From Circinella minor (Eukaryota; Mucoromycota; Mucoromycetes; Mucorales; Lichtheimiaceae), in the NCBI GenBank assembly GCA_016758965.1, contig JAEPRB010000543.1, positions 1-14,218 of the forward strand: a stretch of 14,218 nucleotides of DNA, written 5' to 3'. Under the pieces are notes generated by a model. The model did no database searches. It was not told the DNA's origin and worked only from the letters and a program-made list of their open reading frames with translations. This document shows, piece after piece, positions 1-8,676 of the stretch (positions within the stretch are counted from its first letter, which is position 1; each line of letters opens with the position of its first letter). The position numbers and the translations under genes were made by a program.

Positions 1-481
1 GTTATTGTATATGTACGGTATGTCGGTTCGTGTAAAAAAACGGTATGAAGAGTAAATTAATAATATAAAAAACTTGCCGAAGTCAATTAATCCATCTCCA
101 ATCATTTATATTCTACCAAAAAAAAAAGAACGTGTAGTGCCAAATGGAGCATATATTTTTTTCATAATAGAGAGTTTAAAGTTCTGTCCTAAGTGAACGT
201 TGTTTTTCGCGTGCGTCTATATTCATCACGTAACATTGTAATCGTTTAGTATCAAGTGATCTTTCAAAGCCCATTATTCGGATCAGTGGTTCAAGTATTT
301 TGGTGGCAGAAGTATAAATCTTTCAGATGTATCTGAAGATGAGTAAAATATAAATAAGAATAAAGAGGAACACAAACAGAAAAGAATTTCCCCTTGTATA
401 TATGTTCGGCTTTTTAATAGATAGTAGCTATAATTATCCCCAAAATATTTTTATGAGCCATTATTACTTTTTTCCCTTGTT

Positions 482-484
<3 letters not shown>

Positions 485-518
<34 letters not shown>
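485..518. repeat. (TA)17 microsatellite
   Basis: Seventeen perfect TA units, seen directly. The run is likely length-polymorphic and has no evident gene link. Confidence 0.97.
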
Positions 519-519
<1 letters not shown>

Positions 520-903
520 CTCTCTATTCGTAAATCGGTCTCAATTGGTTGATACATTACCCATTGTGTTCTTATATTTATAATAAAAATTCACGTTCAT
601 CTTTTCTTCAATTGCAATTGCTCATTGAAACACGTTGCTTTTTTTTTCTCTCTCATTCAATTGGTTTAAGTATAATATTTACTCTGAACGTATCTCTATA
701 TTATACTTGTATACAAAAAGACAAATCAGCTACTGTGAGAATTTTCACATTATAAAATAGCGTCTTTTAATTGCTAAACGAAAAGTTATTATTGGTTACT
801 TTTATTTTGTTTGATTCATTAGAATACAATGACTCTTCACACTTCAACTGTATTTCTGCCAAAAAAAAATTACTTATACACATATTATCATCCAACCACT
901 CGC

Positions 904-921
904 ATCTGTATCTGTATCTGT
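904..921 (+). repeat. (ATCTGT)3 hexamer repeat
   Basis: Three perfect tandem copies of ATCTGT, followed by an imperfect TGTATG. Seen directly; no function inferred. Confidence 0.9.
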
Positions 922-1051
922 GTATGATCCGTCAAAAGCACTAGGTTTGTATCAACACATTCATATGAGGTTCACATATTCTTTTTTTACGATCATTGAT
1001 TAGCAGAACGGATAAGAATGAATAATGCACACAAGATTAAACAATACTCTA

Positions 1052-1053
<2 letters not shown>

Positions 1054-1087
<34 letters not shown>
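1054..1087 (+). repeat. (AC)17 microsatellite
   Basis: Seventeen perfect AC units, seen directly. The overlapping ATG frames that read Thr-His repeats are by-products of this repeat, not genes. Confidence 0.97.
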
Positions 1088-1089
<2 letters not shown>

Positions 1090-1686
1090 CTTCTTCCAAG
1101 TTATATCACTACGATGTTTTTGTTTACTATTGATACTGCTATCTTATTTTATTTTTCTTCGGGTAGATTATATAACTTATGCGAAAAACACTGGAAACAA
1201 TAACTATTGAAAAAAAGTGTTCTGGATATGGATTGATATTACGCTTCGTATACTTGGATTTTGGATAATGGATATATGGATAGTATGGAATAGCGAGATT
1301 ATTAGCGTTGTTAATTATGTTATACATATCGTTGCGGTAATGGTAATAAATTACTCTATAAATTGTTTTTTTTTGAACAATGGTATTTGCTATTATTTAT
1401 TACGGGAACGGTCAAAATATCATTATTGTAATGAAATAATATAGGAAATGTTGTAGCATAAATAATGTTAGAAATAATATGATATAAAAGATATAAGAAA
1501 CTGGGACGAGTAATAACATTTCGATATCTTTGGGATTAGATCATTTGAAAAACATAGATTTAAAAAGGTTGTTGAATCTTCAAGTTGAATACAATAATAA
1601 TAATCACATTTATTGACTTGCTACCTGAAAATAAATTAAGAACGCGGTATACTTTTTTAATGTAATATTTTTATGTTCTTTTATAA

Positions 1687-1878
1687 GTAGCCTCGTCGAC
1701 ACATTACCACTTTGAATCTATTAGAACATTGGATAGTCGGATTGGCTGGTACATATATCCATCTGCATCTAAAGTTTCGGATAAGGTAGTACTGCTAGAT
1801 CCACATATTCTTTTATCAGTAGAACACTATATTCTGTCGGATAAAAATGAATATTACCCAACAAATATAATACTTTGA
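1687..1878 (+). pseudogene. Possible exon or gene relic lacking an ATG
   Basis: A 63-codon open frame with no start codon lies between a TAA at 1684 and a TGA at 1876. Its composition is mixed and protein-like, with charged residues, Trp, Pro and spaced hydrophobics (for example DSRIGWYIYPSASKVSD and KVVLLDPHILLSVEHY), unlike the surrounding Ile/Asn/Tyr strings. In the same frame, 1600-1662 also reads plausibly (FIDLLPENKLRTRY), separated by two stops. A GT at 1646 and AG at 1686 or 1690 could mark a short intron, but the phases do not join cleanly. Downstream, about 1905-2330 contains further plausible fragments in several frames. I do not recognise the family. It may be a decayed gene, an exon of a larger gene, or chance. 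Confidence 0.3.
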
Positions 1879-2329
1879 TATACACGAGTATTTTCTTGAG
1901 ATAAATTGTACAGCCTCAAATATATGGTACTACTTATAATATAAACGGGAGAATATACATATATATTACGAAGCATTTGTTCAGAAGGGATTGAGTATAT
2001 TATTGGATGGGACATATATCTAGTATACTGATCAAGAATTTTGATCTAACATGATTATGAGGGATGAAAACCATCCTCGTATCGATAACAACATACTCGA
2101 GAACGTCCAATAAGATAGAGTCGATTATCCAAAAGAATTTATGTATATACTTTATTGATGATAATAATAATAATATACTACCCATAACAACAACACTACT
2201 TGGAATCCAATTGATACTTTTAATACCTGATTCGCTCTTTAACCTTTCATCATCCGTGTGTTTCTTTAATAATATGTGCTGTTCTATTAATAATATTAGG
2301 CGTAGAAAACATATTATAGCTTGCTGAAA

Positions 2330-3280
2330 AAGTAAAGTCTTTTTTTAACATTTAGAAATAGCTTTGTTTGGTGAGTTGGAAAACAAGTATAATATTATAT
2401 TGTTGTTTGCTTATTCTTTGGTTTTTTTTTTTTGTAACGCTACTTTTATGATAGTATAGATTGACGTTCACTGTGCTCAATATTGATGTACGATTGTCGA
2501 CTACATTGTTAGCTAAAATGCTCGTTATATAGATTACTAAAGCAAAGCGTGTCTTAAAAGTTTCAGCAACTATTAATTTCATAACCCTTTGTACGTATAC
2601 TTTTTTTTTGTTCTAACCATGACGTTCCCCTTCTTCCAGACACATAGATCATTTTGACTACAATGCTTTCCTTTTCTTATATTCTCGGTGTTCCTTTTGC
2701 AATGTTGAATAAGGTCATATTTCTTGAGTACCATTGCCGTTTTGTTTTCTCCAACCTTATACTATCTACCTCTCTATTTCAGTCCTTCCGTTTTTTCCCT
2801 CTTTCACAAGATAAATATACAGTATCTCACAAAAAAAAAGACAATATAATTCAGATCTTATTATAGTTTCTACAATTGTTAGATTGAAATAAATGTTTAT
2901 CAAAAAAGGAAAGAATACGTAAGGTGGGAAAAGAAAAAAAAATCGACCCAACTTCAGACCAACCTAAGTCCATCTGTAAAAATAATCCCTTTAAGCTATG
3001 CATGATTAAATTACTGCTCAATAATGATTATTTTTTTTATGCAGATAGTTTCTACGTGTTGTAGATACTATAGATAATGAAAGTTATGTATAGAAATAAA
3101 AATATAATAAGTGATGATAATTATTATTTACGAATTATTATAACTTTAGAGCTACCAAGCATGAACAAAAAAGACTTTCAAGGTGGAAATTGCGTCATCG
3201 AGCATGGAAAAAAAACTTTCAGAGCGAAAAATTATATAAATCAAGTATATTTATTTATTTATACGTAAAAACTTTTATGA
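2330..3280. other. AT-rich region, no gene supported
   Basis: Several ATG frames of 60-76 codons exist on both strands, but they overlap one another and none carries a recognisable motif. The 2590-2820 stretch is pyrimidine-rich on the plus strand, which could reflect intron or promoter DNA. I see no splice-linked coding structure. Confidence 0.5.
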
Positions 3281-3282
3281 TA

Positions 3283-3301
3283 CACCACAAAAACTGCCCA
3301 C
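3283..3301 (+). repeat. Left arm of a 19-bp inverted repeat (possible TIR)
   Basis: CACCACAAAAACTGCCCAC here matches the reverse complement of 5174-5192 at 18 of 19 positions, with 16 consecutive identical bases. A TA dinucleotide (3281-3282) immediately precedes it, as in TA-target elements. The partner is about 1.9 kb away in opposite orientation. Confidence 0.5.
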
Positions 3302-3664
3302 TATCATGTTTTACCATGGAGGGTCGTGGAGGATCCCAAAGGCCTGACAGAGCTATCTTCCCCCCCCCTGGTACGATCCCAAAGGATTTGGCGCCATTCA
3401 ATGGCTCCGAAATTCTATAAGAAGCCAAAAAGAGAATGGGAACGATCATTGGACAGTGATTGTTTCATTTACTGACACTTGAAATATAATCTTGCCTTTT
3501 GATTCATTCAGTTATCATTCATTGATACGTAAAATATAATAAAATTTGTACTAGTTTGTTTACTCATGTGATCATTCAAATATGGTTTAATGTTTATTTT
3601 TTTTTAGAAAAGAAATAATATAACAATTACTACTTGTAATAAAATTATACAAAAAAAAAACTAC

Positions 3665-3997
3665 CTACTTTTCATCATCGTCATTATTCCTTGACAAGGG
3701 TGCAGGGGAAAAATGCAAATCAACCATTACTTCAACCTTTGATTGTCTTTCTGACCTTACACCGGCGAACACTAAGGTAGTAGTGAAAATGTGTAGTATC
3801 GAATTCGGTTTCAATAATTTTTTGGTCCAATCTGAGTCGATGGGAAAACTTTGACTGATTACGTACCGGCTTATCCTTACGCTAGGAGAGTTTGGCAATA
3901 CCGTAAACCATCCTTTTTTGAAAAACATTTTTTGATTAAAGTAATTATTATACCAAATTATACCTTCAATTTTCCCAGCAAAGTCGCGTCGATTTTT
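3665..3997 (-). CDS. Uncharacterised 110-aa open frame, likely a terminal exon
   Basis: The minus-strand frame is open from just after TAG (3998-4000) to a TAG at 3665. The first ATG would be at 3928, but the protein-like character extends upstream of it (DFAGKIEGIIWYNNYFNQ). That suggests the frame is entered by splicing at the TCTAATAG ending at 3998, or was once joined to the frame upstream. The protein is basic in the middle, has an alternating hydrophobic stretch (ILHIFTTTLVFAGV) and ends in an acidic tail (NNDDDEK). Immediately upstream, a second minus-strand frame (3966-4136, 56 aa, starting MERLVKK) overlaps it. The two would join if the A5 run at 3993-3997 were one base shorter. No family was recognised. 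It lies inside the possible 3283-5192 element, so it may belong to a transposon. Confidence 0.4.
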   Translation of the reverse strand, partial: KNRRDFAGKIEGIIWYNNYFNQKMFFKKGWFTVLPNSPSVRISRYVISQSFPIDSDWTKKLLKPNSILHIFTTTLVFAGVRSERQSKVEVMVDLHFSPAPLSRNNDDDEK

Positions 3998-4137
3998 CTA
4001 TTAGACTTCTTTTTTCAATGTTAATTTCGATCTGAGGATCATTGAAGAATATTTTTATTTGTTGATGAAGAACTAGACGGAGAAAAACAACACTCATTAT
4101 TCGGTTGAAAATATGTTTCTTAACTAGACGTTCCATT

Positions 4138-4453
4138 GTTATCTAATAATATTATAGATACATGATTAATGACAATATTAATCATCAACACTTGTTTTAT
4201 TATTCATAAAAAGAACATCGCCTCTATCTTTTTTTTTCAGTAACTGTGGCATTCTGCCGAACTTGTAGATATTATATAGCTTTCTTTTTTTTTCTGTCTC
4301 TGGTTACGTATATGTATTCCAAACTGAAAAGCTCCGATGCTGCATATTTGTTATTACGCCCGTAACATTTGTATTTTTGTTACTATTAAGGAGTGTATTA
4401 CTATCTCATAGTAACACATGTTTTTTTTTGGGTGATTAATTTGTTTTATTTAG
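4138..4453. other. AT-rich spacer with no gene seen
   Basis: Only very short frames occur here, including one 24-codon frame on the minus strand beginning MPQLLKKK. There is nothing beyond homopolymer T and A runs. Confidence 0.5.
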
Positions 4454-4488
4454 AAGGTCCGGCATCAGGAGATAAATTTGGGTTGCAG
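4454..4488 (+). CDS. Possible 35-nt micro-exon
   Basis: A good 3' splice site (TTTTATTTAG ending at 4453) and a good 5' splice site (CAG|GTAAAG at 4489) bracket 35 nt that read GPASGDKFGLQ in one frame. The base composition is visibly richer in G and C than its surroundings. No matching upstream or downstream exon could be linked with certainty, so this could be chance. Confidence 0.22.
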
Positions 4489-4735
4489 GTAAAGCTATAG
4501 ATGACCTAACAGTATGTGTGCTATGAACACCATATCCATCCACTTTTTTGTTGTTGTTTTTACTTTGAATAATTGATTATAAAAAAAAATATAGCTGAGT
4601 AATTTTTAAGTAGAATAGGGTACTCCTTTTTGTTTTCATTGACATCTATAAGAAAGTGAGATTTTTCGTCCCCTTTTCATATGACACGCGCGTCCATCAT
4701 CTTTGGGGCTAGTGTTTGTGATGATGTTTACGTAA

Positions 4736-5025
4736 ATAAACAAAACAAAAGAAAGGTACTCTCTTCTAATACTTGAAATTTACTTTACTGTATTTTCAAA
4801 GTCAACCAAGAACAAGTGGATGCAAAACATATATATGTATACCACATTTTCCAAAGAAAAACTACATCAGGTGGAAGAAGAGCGCATACCTAATAAGTAG
4901 GTCGAGTTTGAATTTTTTCGTGCTATCCACGTTATATTTATTGATAGTTTTCTATCATGGACTTTTTATTTGCAGATATTTTTGTACAAAATATACTAAT
5001 CATATATTTGTTAATTACAATTGAT
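4736..5025 (+). CDS. Possible two-exon fragment of an unknown gene
   Basis: A frame open from 4736 to 4896 has lysine-rich, helix-like protein character (for example STKNKWMQNIYMYTTFSK and LHQVEEERIPNK). It ends at a donor GTAGGT (4897). A strong acceptor TTTTATTTGCAG ends at 4975, giving a 79-nt intron. The phase is preserved into YFCTKYTNH before a TGA at about 5024. The fragment has no ATG and no recognised domain. A competing frame through 4773 reads Cys/Phe/Leu-rich sequence and looks less natural. It lies inside the possible 3283-5192 element. Confidence 0.28.
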
Positions 5026-5052
5026 GCCAGTTCAAGGATGTGAAATACAAAA

Positions 5053-5190
5053 ATGGCGATGACTGCTGTGTTTGGGTCTTGTATCCCATCCAGGGCAATT
5101 ATTGACAAATTGCGCCTCTGGTTGGCATCAAATGAAACTGTACGGCTCAAATGGTTTGGAAAGCCAAACTCCGGTGGGCAGTTTTTGTGA
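5053..5190 (+). CDS. Small 45-aa ORF of unknown function
   Basis: The ATG at 5053 has a favourable context (AAAATGGCG), and the frame runs 45 codons to TGA at 5188. It has good protein composition (AVFGSCIPSRAIIDKLRLW, then ETVRLKWFGKPNSGGQF) in a locally GC-richer patch. The last residues are encoded by the right arm of the 3283/5174 inverted repeat. The opposite strand is also open here (5199 down to 4938), so strand is uncertain. It could be a small gene, a first exon or a transposon relic. Confidence 0.28.
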   Translation: MAMTAVFGSCIPSRAIIDKLRLWLASNETVRLKWFGKPNSGGQFL

Positions 5191-5192
5191 TG
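5174..5192 (-). repeat. Right arm of a 19-bp inverted repeat (possible TIR)
   Basis: GTGGGCAGTTTTTGTGATG is the inverted partner of 3283-3301, with a single mismatch. A TA occurs one base outside (5194-5195). If real, the pair delimits an element of about 1.9 kb. Confidence 0.5.
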
Positions 5193-5199
5193 CTACGTA

Positions 5200-5439
5200 T
5201 TTCAAGAAAATAACCGGATAAGTGCAGATATATAGACTATATTTATAGAGACATAAAAAGAAAGTGAGTGATTAATATATATATTATAAAATGTACGTAA
5301 AAAAAAAGATATTGATAATATAAAAGATAAAAAAAAAGAAAGACATACGTATTGATACGTAAGTATAAACTATTAAAAGATCGGCATATTAAATAAAGTG
5401 TGCATAATATCGAGGATTCATAGCTTAAAGGGAGATATA
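5200..5439. other. AT-rich 3' flank of the KDZ gene
   Basis: No open frame of interest. The stretch is A-rich with TACGTAA-like repeats. It lies downstream of the KDZ stop codon and would hold its 3' UTR and polyadenylation region, but no single signal can be assigned. Confidence 0.4.
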
Positions 5440-5831
5440 CTAATTATCAACAACAACATTTTCGTCGTCATCCTCATCGTCATCTTCTTCACCACTCATA
5501 TTTCCATTTTCAATTTTATCATATAAATGACTGATTGAGTCGTGGTGTCATTATCCAGCACATATTCCTCATTCATGACTTCCTCTTCTACTTCTTCTTC
5601 TTCAATAGTAACGTCATATATCATCTGCCTTTCCTACTAATACATTTCTTGGGATAGATATGTTGGGTTCCCAAGTAGTACCATATACACTATAATAAAA
5701 ATTTTCTGCTTGTACAAAACGGTGGTATACAAGCATTTTCCATCCGACGCGCCAAGGACCTTTTTTTCTCACAACTTTCTCCAAAGCTTTACAACAAGTT
5801 CCGCATAACTCTTCACTCGAAACTCCTCAGC
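5440..5831 (-). CDS. KDZ last exon, C-terminus with acidic tail (frameshifted)
   Basis: The exon follows an excellent acceptor (TTTTCTTTAG ending at 5832) and continues in phase from the previous exon with RAEEFRVKSYAELV. That matches the R-A-E-E helix seen near the end of KDZ proteins. The frame then stops; a second frame reads KALEKVVRKKGPWRVGW and YYSVYGTTWEP, and a third gives EEEEVEEEVMNEEYVLD. A last shift leads to GEEDDDEDDDENVVVDN and a TAG at 5440-5442. The likely shift points include an A7 run near 5765. The acidic tail is plausible for the family, but its assignment to this gene rests on continuity only. Confidence 0.55.
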
Positions 5832-5925
5832 CTAAAGAAAATATAGTTTAGTATACATAATACGTTCAAAATGATGAAAAAAAAATAGCATTGGGAATTA
5901 AAGATAAAGCAATGAAAATACATAC
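5832..5925 (-). other. Intron in KDZ gene (94 nt)
   Basis: Donor GTATGT at 5925-5920 and acceptor TTTAG at 5832. Splicing joins FDIIR to AEEF in phase 0. Confidence 0.65.
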
Positions 5926-6171
5926 TCTAATAATATCAAACTATTTTGATGCATGACGTTTGTTCATAAACTCGCGAAGCACTCGAAAGCTCGTCAAATT
6001 TGAAGTAAAATTCCAAAAGTCATTATCAAGGTTACAAACCTCTTCATACTTTTGACAGTTCTCCGGCTTTCCTAGATTATTACAAATAGTATCATAGTGG
6101 TGAAGAATTGGAGTTCCAGTTTTTTTTAACATTTTGAATTGCTATTTTCGACCGTTTGCTTGTTTTATGGC
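5926..6171 (-). CDS. KDZ exon (C-terminal region), frameshift plus in-frame TAG
   Basis: The exon starts after TATTTATAG and reads CHKTSKRSKIAIQNVKK. It then shifts by one base in an A8 run near 6125 to TGTPILHHYDTICNNL and KYEEVCNLDNDFWNF. The D/E-V...F pattern resembles the helix before the KDZ C-terminus. The frame meets TAG at 5941-5943 and continues FDIIR to the GTATGT donor. The stop just before a canonical donor suggests a point mutation in a real exon. Confidence 0.6.
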
Positions 6172-6220
6172 CTATAAATACAGTATAAATTATAATTACG
6201 TTACAAAGCTTGTTACGTAC
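6172..6220 (-). other. Intron in KDZ gene (49 nt)
   Basis: Donor GTACGT, acceptor TATTTATAG. Splicing preserves phase 1 between ITIY and CHKTSK. Confidence 0.6.
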
Positions 6221-6459
6221 AATAAATAGTTATTTTAGAAATTAGCATGCCAAGTTTTGTTGTGTGATACAATTGATCTTGTAAAACTGTTCTCCCAACA
6301 ATTACTGATTTAAGCTGTGCCTTGGTTTTTGCAAGATCATGCTCTTGTGTCTGCGTATATGCCTCCTGGAATTTCATAGAGTTTCGTTCCCAACGCATGG
6401 TTATTATATTTCTTCTTACAAGCACATACTCCAAACGTTGAACTGAATCTCCGTGTTGC
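6221..6459 (-). CDS. KDZ exon, helical C-terminal segment
   Basis: An uninterrupted frame of about 80 codons runs from QHGDSVQRLEYVLVRRN through TKAQLKSVIVGRTVLQDQLY to ISKITIY. It is rich in Arg, Gln, Glu and Lys in a helical pattern. It joins in phase to both neighbours: AG|G makes Arg at the upstream junction, and T|GC makes Cys at the downstream one. Confidence 0.7.
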
Positions 6460-6592
6460 CTGGAAGTTATGAAATAAAATGACGTATTAATCCATACGAT
6501 TTTTTTTGACACTTAGAATATATGGAATTTTAATAATGGTATGTATTGATCTATCAACGTCTCTTATGCTTTCTCTCAAAACAGAAACATAC
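6460..6592 (-). other. Intron in KDZ gene (133 nt)
   Basis: Consensus donor GTATGT (6592-6587) and acceptor AACTTCCAG. The joined codon AG+G restores the frame from ENAASN to QHGDSV. Confidence 0.75.
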
Positions 6593-7058
6593 CTATTACT
6601 TGCTGCATTTTCATACAGTTCATGTAATTCACGTGGATATTTTTGCTTCAGTGACTCTTTGGTTACTGTTGCATTTGAACTGGGCTCGAAAATACTCTCT
6701 TGTACAAATGTGTTCCACTTTTCTTTCAGTTGGTCATCTGTTAAAGATGGGTTATATGCATGTATAAATTTAGAAGCATTTTCTAATATTTTCACTGCCT
6801 TGCTCTGTCGTCGGCGCAGGTATGTGGCTATTCCCTCAAGGCATAATAATTTTTTTCAGTTACTAAAGTTCGACTAATCCCAGAAGCAAACAGTGATTCA
6901 ATAAGAATAGAGTGTAAATGATAACTTATGAAGGTTGAATATATGTTTCTCTTTATAATGTATTACTGAATGAGATAAGGTGAGCAGGCGTCGTTCAGCT
7001 GACATTTGTCTTGACATTCTAACTAGATTTCCAATTGTGCTCCACGATCGCTCCATAC
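6593..7058 (-). CDS. KDZ exon with MERSW block (two frameshifts)
   Basis: The exon begins GMERSWSTIGNLVRMSRQMS, closely matching the family block in which a Glu-Arg-x-Trp-Ser follows the DGEG motif, and continues AERRLLTLSHSVIHYKEKHI. A shift near 6915 leads to a second good frame (LHSILIESLFASGISRTLV, TEKNYYALRE). A second shift near 6832 leads to IATYLRRRQSKAVKILENAS, SLTDDQLKEKWNTFVQESIF and ESLKQKYPRELHELYENAAS up to the donor. Both shifts change the frame by one base in the middle of otherwise coding sequence. Confidence 0.75.
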
Positions 7059-7159
7059 CTACATATTTAATCGAATATTTATTATGTAGCGTCAGTATTA
7101 TATAATATTCTTATTCCAAAAAGACTCTTTAGTAAGTTGATGTTTTCTTAATATACTAC
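7059..7159 (-). other. Intron in KDZ gene (101 nt)
   Basis: Donor GTAGTA (after GGCGAAG) and acceptor TATGTAG. The phase-1 junction G|GT gives Gly, producing the continuous family motif DGEGMERSW, which strongly supports the splice call. Confidence 0.8.
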
Positions 7160-7299
7160 CTTCGCCATCCACCAAGCCAGAATTATTGTTACGTATATTG
7201 TGAATTATTGTATATTTGACACTCCATTAAATGACCGTATGCATGAAAAACGCCAATAGTTACTTTAGAACCATGATCTTTTAGTTGGGGATAATATTT
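7160..7299 (-). CDS. KDZ exon with FHAYGH and DGEG motifs (one frameshift)
   Basis: The exon starts directly after the acceptor TATAG (7302-7300) as KYYPQLKDHGSKVTIGVFHA, followed by YGHLMECQIYNNS. The FHAYGH...CQ block is characteristic of KDZ transposases. One base shift near 7190 takes the frame from a TAA into NNNSGLVDGE. The acceptor dinucleotide abuts the MITE at 7303. Confidence 0.8.
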
Positions 7300-7300
7300 C

Positions 7301-7328
7301 TATGGTGCATACATTTTAGAACCTAAAT
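7301..7328 (+). repeat. Left TIR of MITE, including target TA
   Basis: TATGGTGCATACATTTTAGA followed by ACCTAAAT. It pairs with 7731-7758, with one mismatch at the fourteenth base. Confidence 0.9.
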
Positions 7329-7756
7329 TTTCTTAGTAAATGTTTCAATTTCATTTTATTTTAACATCCGCCGTTATACTTACTTTTTATTGGTAGAATA
7401 GTTGATTAAGGAGGGGGAGATCTCTTTTGGGATAAGGATATAGTAGACCAAAAAAAATTATATATATGTTTTTTTCGGAGAAATATAGTACCGACATATG
7501 GTGTCCATCCTCAATGTTTCAATTTGGACTTGATCATAGGCCCTCTCCAGCAAAAATGGTATGCTACATCCCAACTTTAGAAGTTTATAAAAAAATATTT
7601 TTAGTTAAGATTACAAAAACTAATCCATTAGTTTTATTTTTAATAGCTGTATCTTTCATTTCAATGGTTTAATTTGTGTTTTGATCGCGTTTACATTTAT
7701 TTATAACCATTTCAAATTAAACAAAAAATCATTTAGGTTCTAAAGTGTATGCACCA
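7303..7756. mobile_element. MITE with 28-bp terminal inverted repeats, TA target site
   Basis: The ends are inverted repeats. TATGGTGCATAC... (7301-7328) matches the reverse complement of 7731-7758 at 27 of 28 bases; the count includes the flanking TA on each side. Taking TA as the duplicated target, the element begins TGGTGCATACA and ends TGTATGCACCA, 454 bp in all. Length, TIR and TA target fit a non-autonomous Tc1/mariner-like (Stowaway-type) MITE. A 68-codon plus-strand ATG frame inside (7466-7672) has no recognised domain and is probably fortuitous. The element lies at the very 3' end of a KDZ intron. Confidence 0.85.
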
Positions 7757-7758
7757 TA
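7731..7758 (-). repeat. Right TIR of MITE, including target TA
   Basis: ATTTAGGTTCTAAAGTGTAT followed by GCACCATA, the inverted copy of 7301-7328. The TA at 7757-7758 is the second target-site copy. Confidence 0.9.
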
Positions 7759-7864
7759 TAAATATATATCAAGCAGTTAATAATACTAACAGTTAATATA
7801 TAATAATCTATTATTAAACCAAATAATACAAGATAACATAAAAAATGCGTACTGTTACGTCCGC

Positions 7865-7895
<31 letters not shown>

Positions 7896-8450
7896 CTTCC
7901 TCATATTTTCTTTCATTGTCGTATGAACAAATTTCAGTAGTAGTAATAATAAATGTAGTATTAAAATGGATATTATAATTGCCGAACTAAGATTGAATTT
8001 TATTGGTGGACGCTAATGATAAACATTAACGATTATTAAATAGTTTTATAATTACGTATTAATTATTATCAAACATTATAGTAAATAGTATAAATAGGAT
8101 CGAATTGATCAAAAAGTTTTAGCTTAGCTTTTTATCTTTCTACGTATTTTTCATAATAAAATACTTTTATATCCACTTTTTGGATAATTAATCCAACTCA
8201 TTTTCCAAGCGATATTTTCTCGTCTTTTGTGGTTTGGTATAATATAAGTCCAAAATAAGCTAGCTCCCACAATCAATCATTATTTTCTTTATAAGAATTG
8301 GAGTCTTAGCCTCTTTCTTCCATTTTGAGTGAAATTTGGATCATTTCCGATATTCTATCTACTCACTTAAATTTTAAGCCTAATCTTTTGGTTAATTCAA
8401 CCTAAATTGTCAACCATCATTAACACACCACATTAAAAACTGAACAATAC
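7759..8450 (-). other. Remainder of an over-long KDZ intron
   Basis: Between the exon ending at about 8451 (probable donor GTATTG) and the acceptor at 7300 there is no convincing coding frame. Without the MITE the intron would still be about 690 nt, against 49-133 nt for its siblings. It contains an A28 tract and AT-rich filler, so a second, older insertion is possible. Confidence 0.45.
7865..7892 (+). repeat. A28 homopolymer
   Basis: Twenty-eight consecutive A on the plus strand, directly after GTTACGTCCGC. It might be the poly(A) tail of a retroposed sequence inserted in the KDZ intron, but no target-site duplication could be confirmed. It may equally be simple homopolymer expansion. Confidence 0.95.
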
Positions 8451-8553
8451 ATTAACTGCAGCGGAGAAACGACACCCAATATCATATAGACAGTTTATCT
8501 GTGGACCATATTTTTGAACCAAGACTTTAATCAATGAAAGTGGATACTTGTAT
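8451..8553 (-). CDS. KDZ exon with YDIGC motif
   Basis: The exon follows the acceptor TTTAAG (ending at 8554) and reads YKYPLSLIKVLVQKYGPQ, then INCLYDIGCRFSAAVN. YDIGC holds the second conserved Asp of the superfamily, and the preceding Tyr-Pro-Leu helix is typical. The frame runs on five codons to TAA at 8433. The likely exon end is before GTATTG (8450), but GTTAAT (8456) is an alternative. Confidence 0.75.
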
Positions 8554-8676
8554 CTTAAACAATTATCAAAACAAATAGTACATTAGGACAAGAACAAGAA
8601 AATACAGTATATAGTAAAATGCTTTACGTACTATCTTTCAAATATAGAATATAATTTTATCCAAAAAATCATTTAC
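8554..8676 (-). other. Intron in KDZ gene (123 nt)
   Basis: Donor GTAAAT (after GAGAAAG) and acceptor TTGTTTAAG. The phase-2 codon AG|A restores Arg, giving SGERYKYPL, which fits the family. Confidence 0.75.

Larger units (their letters stand above)
1..1480. other. AT-rich stretch with microsatellites, no gene seen
   Basis: I find no reading frame with convincing protein character here. The ATG frames that exist are short and either translate the AC repeat into Thr/His or are AT-driven strings of Ile, Tyr and Phe. Simple repeats at 485-518, 904-921 and 1054-1087 are listed separately. It could be intergenic or intronic DNA, or an old degraded transposon. Confidence 0.6.

Noticed and set aside
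1018..1210. ATG ORFs over the AC repeat
   Set aside because: Translations are Thr-His repeats created by the microsatellite.
6506..6877. 123-codon plus-strand ORF
   Set aside because: It lies antisense to the KDZ exon whose minus-strand frame carries family motifs and spliced continuity; its own translation has no known features.
7466..7672. 68-codon ORF inside the MITE as a transposase
   Set aside because: Too short, with no DDE motif or helix-turn-helix; the element is too small to be autonomous.
7774..8459. GCAGTTAAT inverted pair as TIRs of a second inserted element
   Set aside because: Only nine exact bases in AT-rich DNA, no matching target duplication, and one arm lies in the KDZ exon end.
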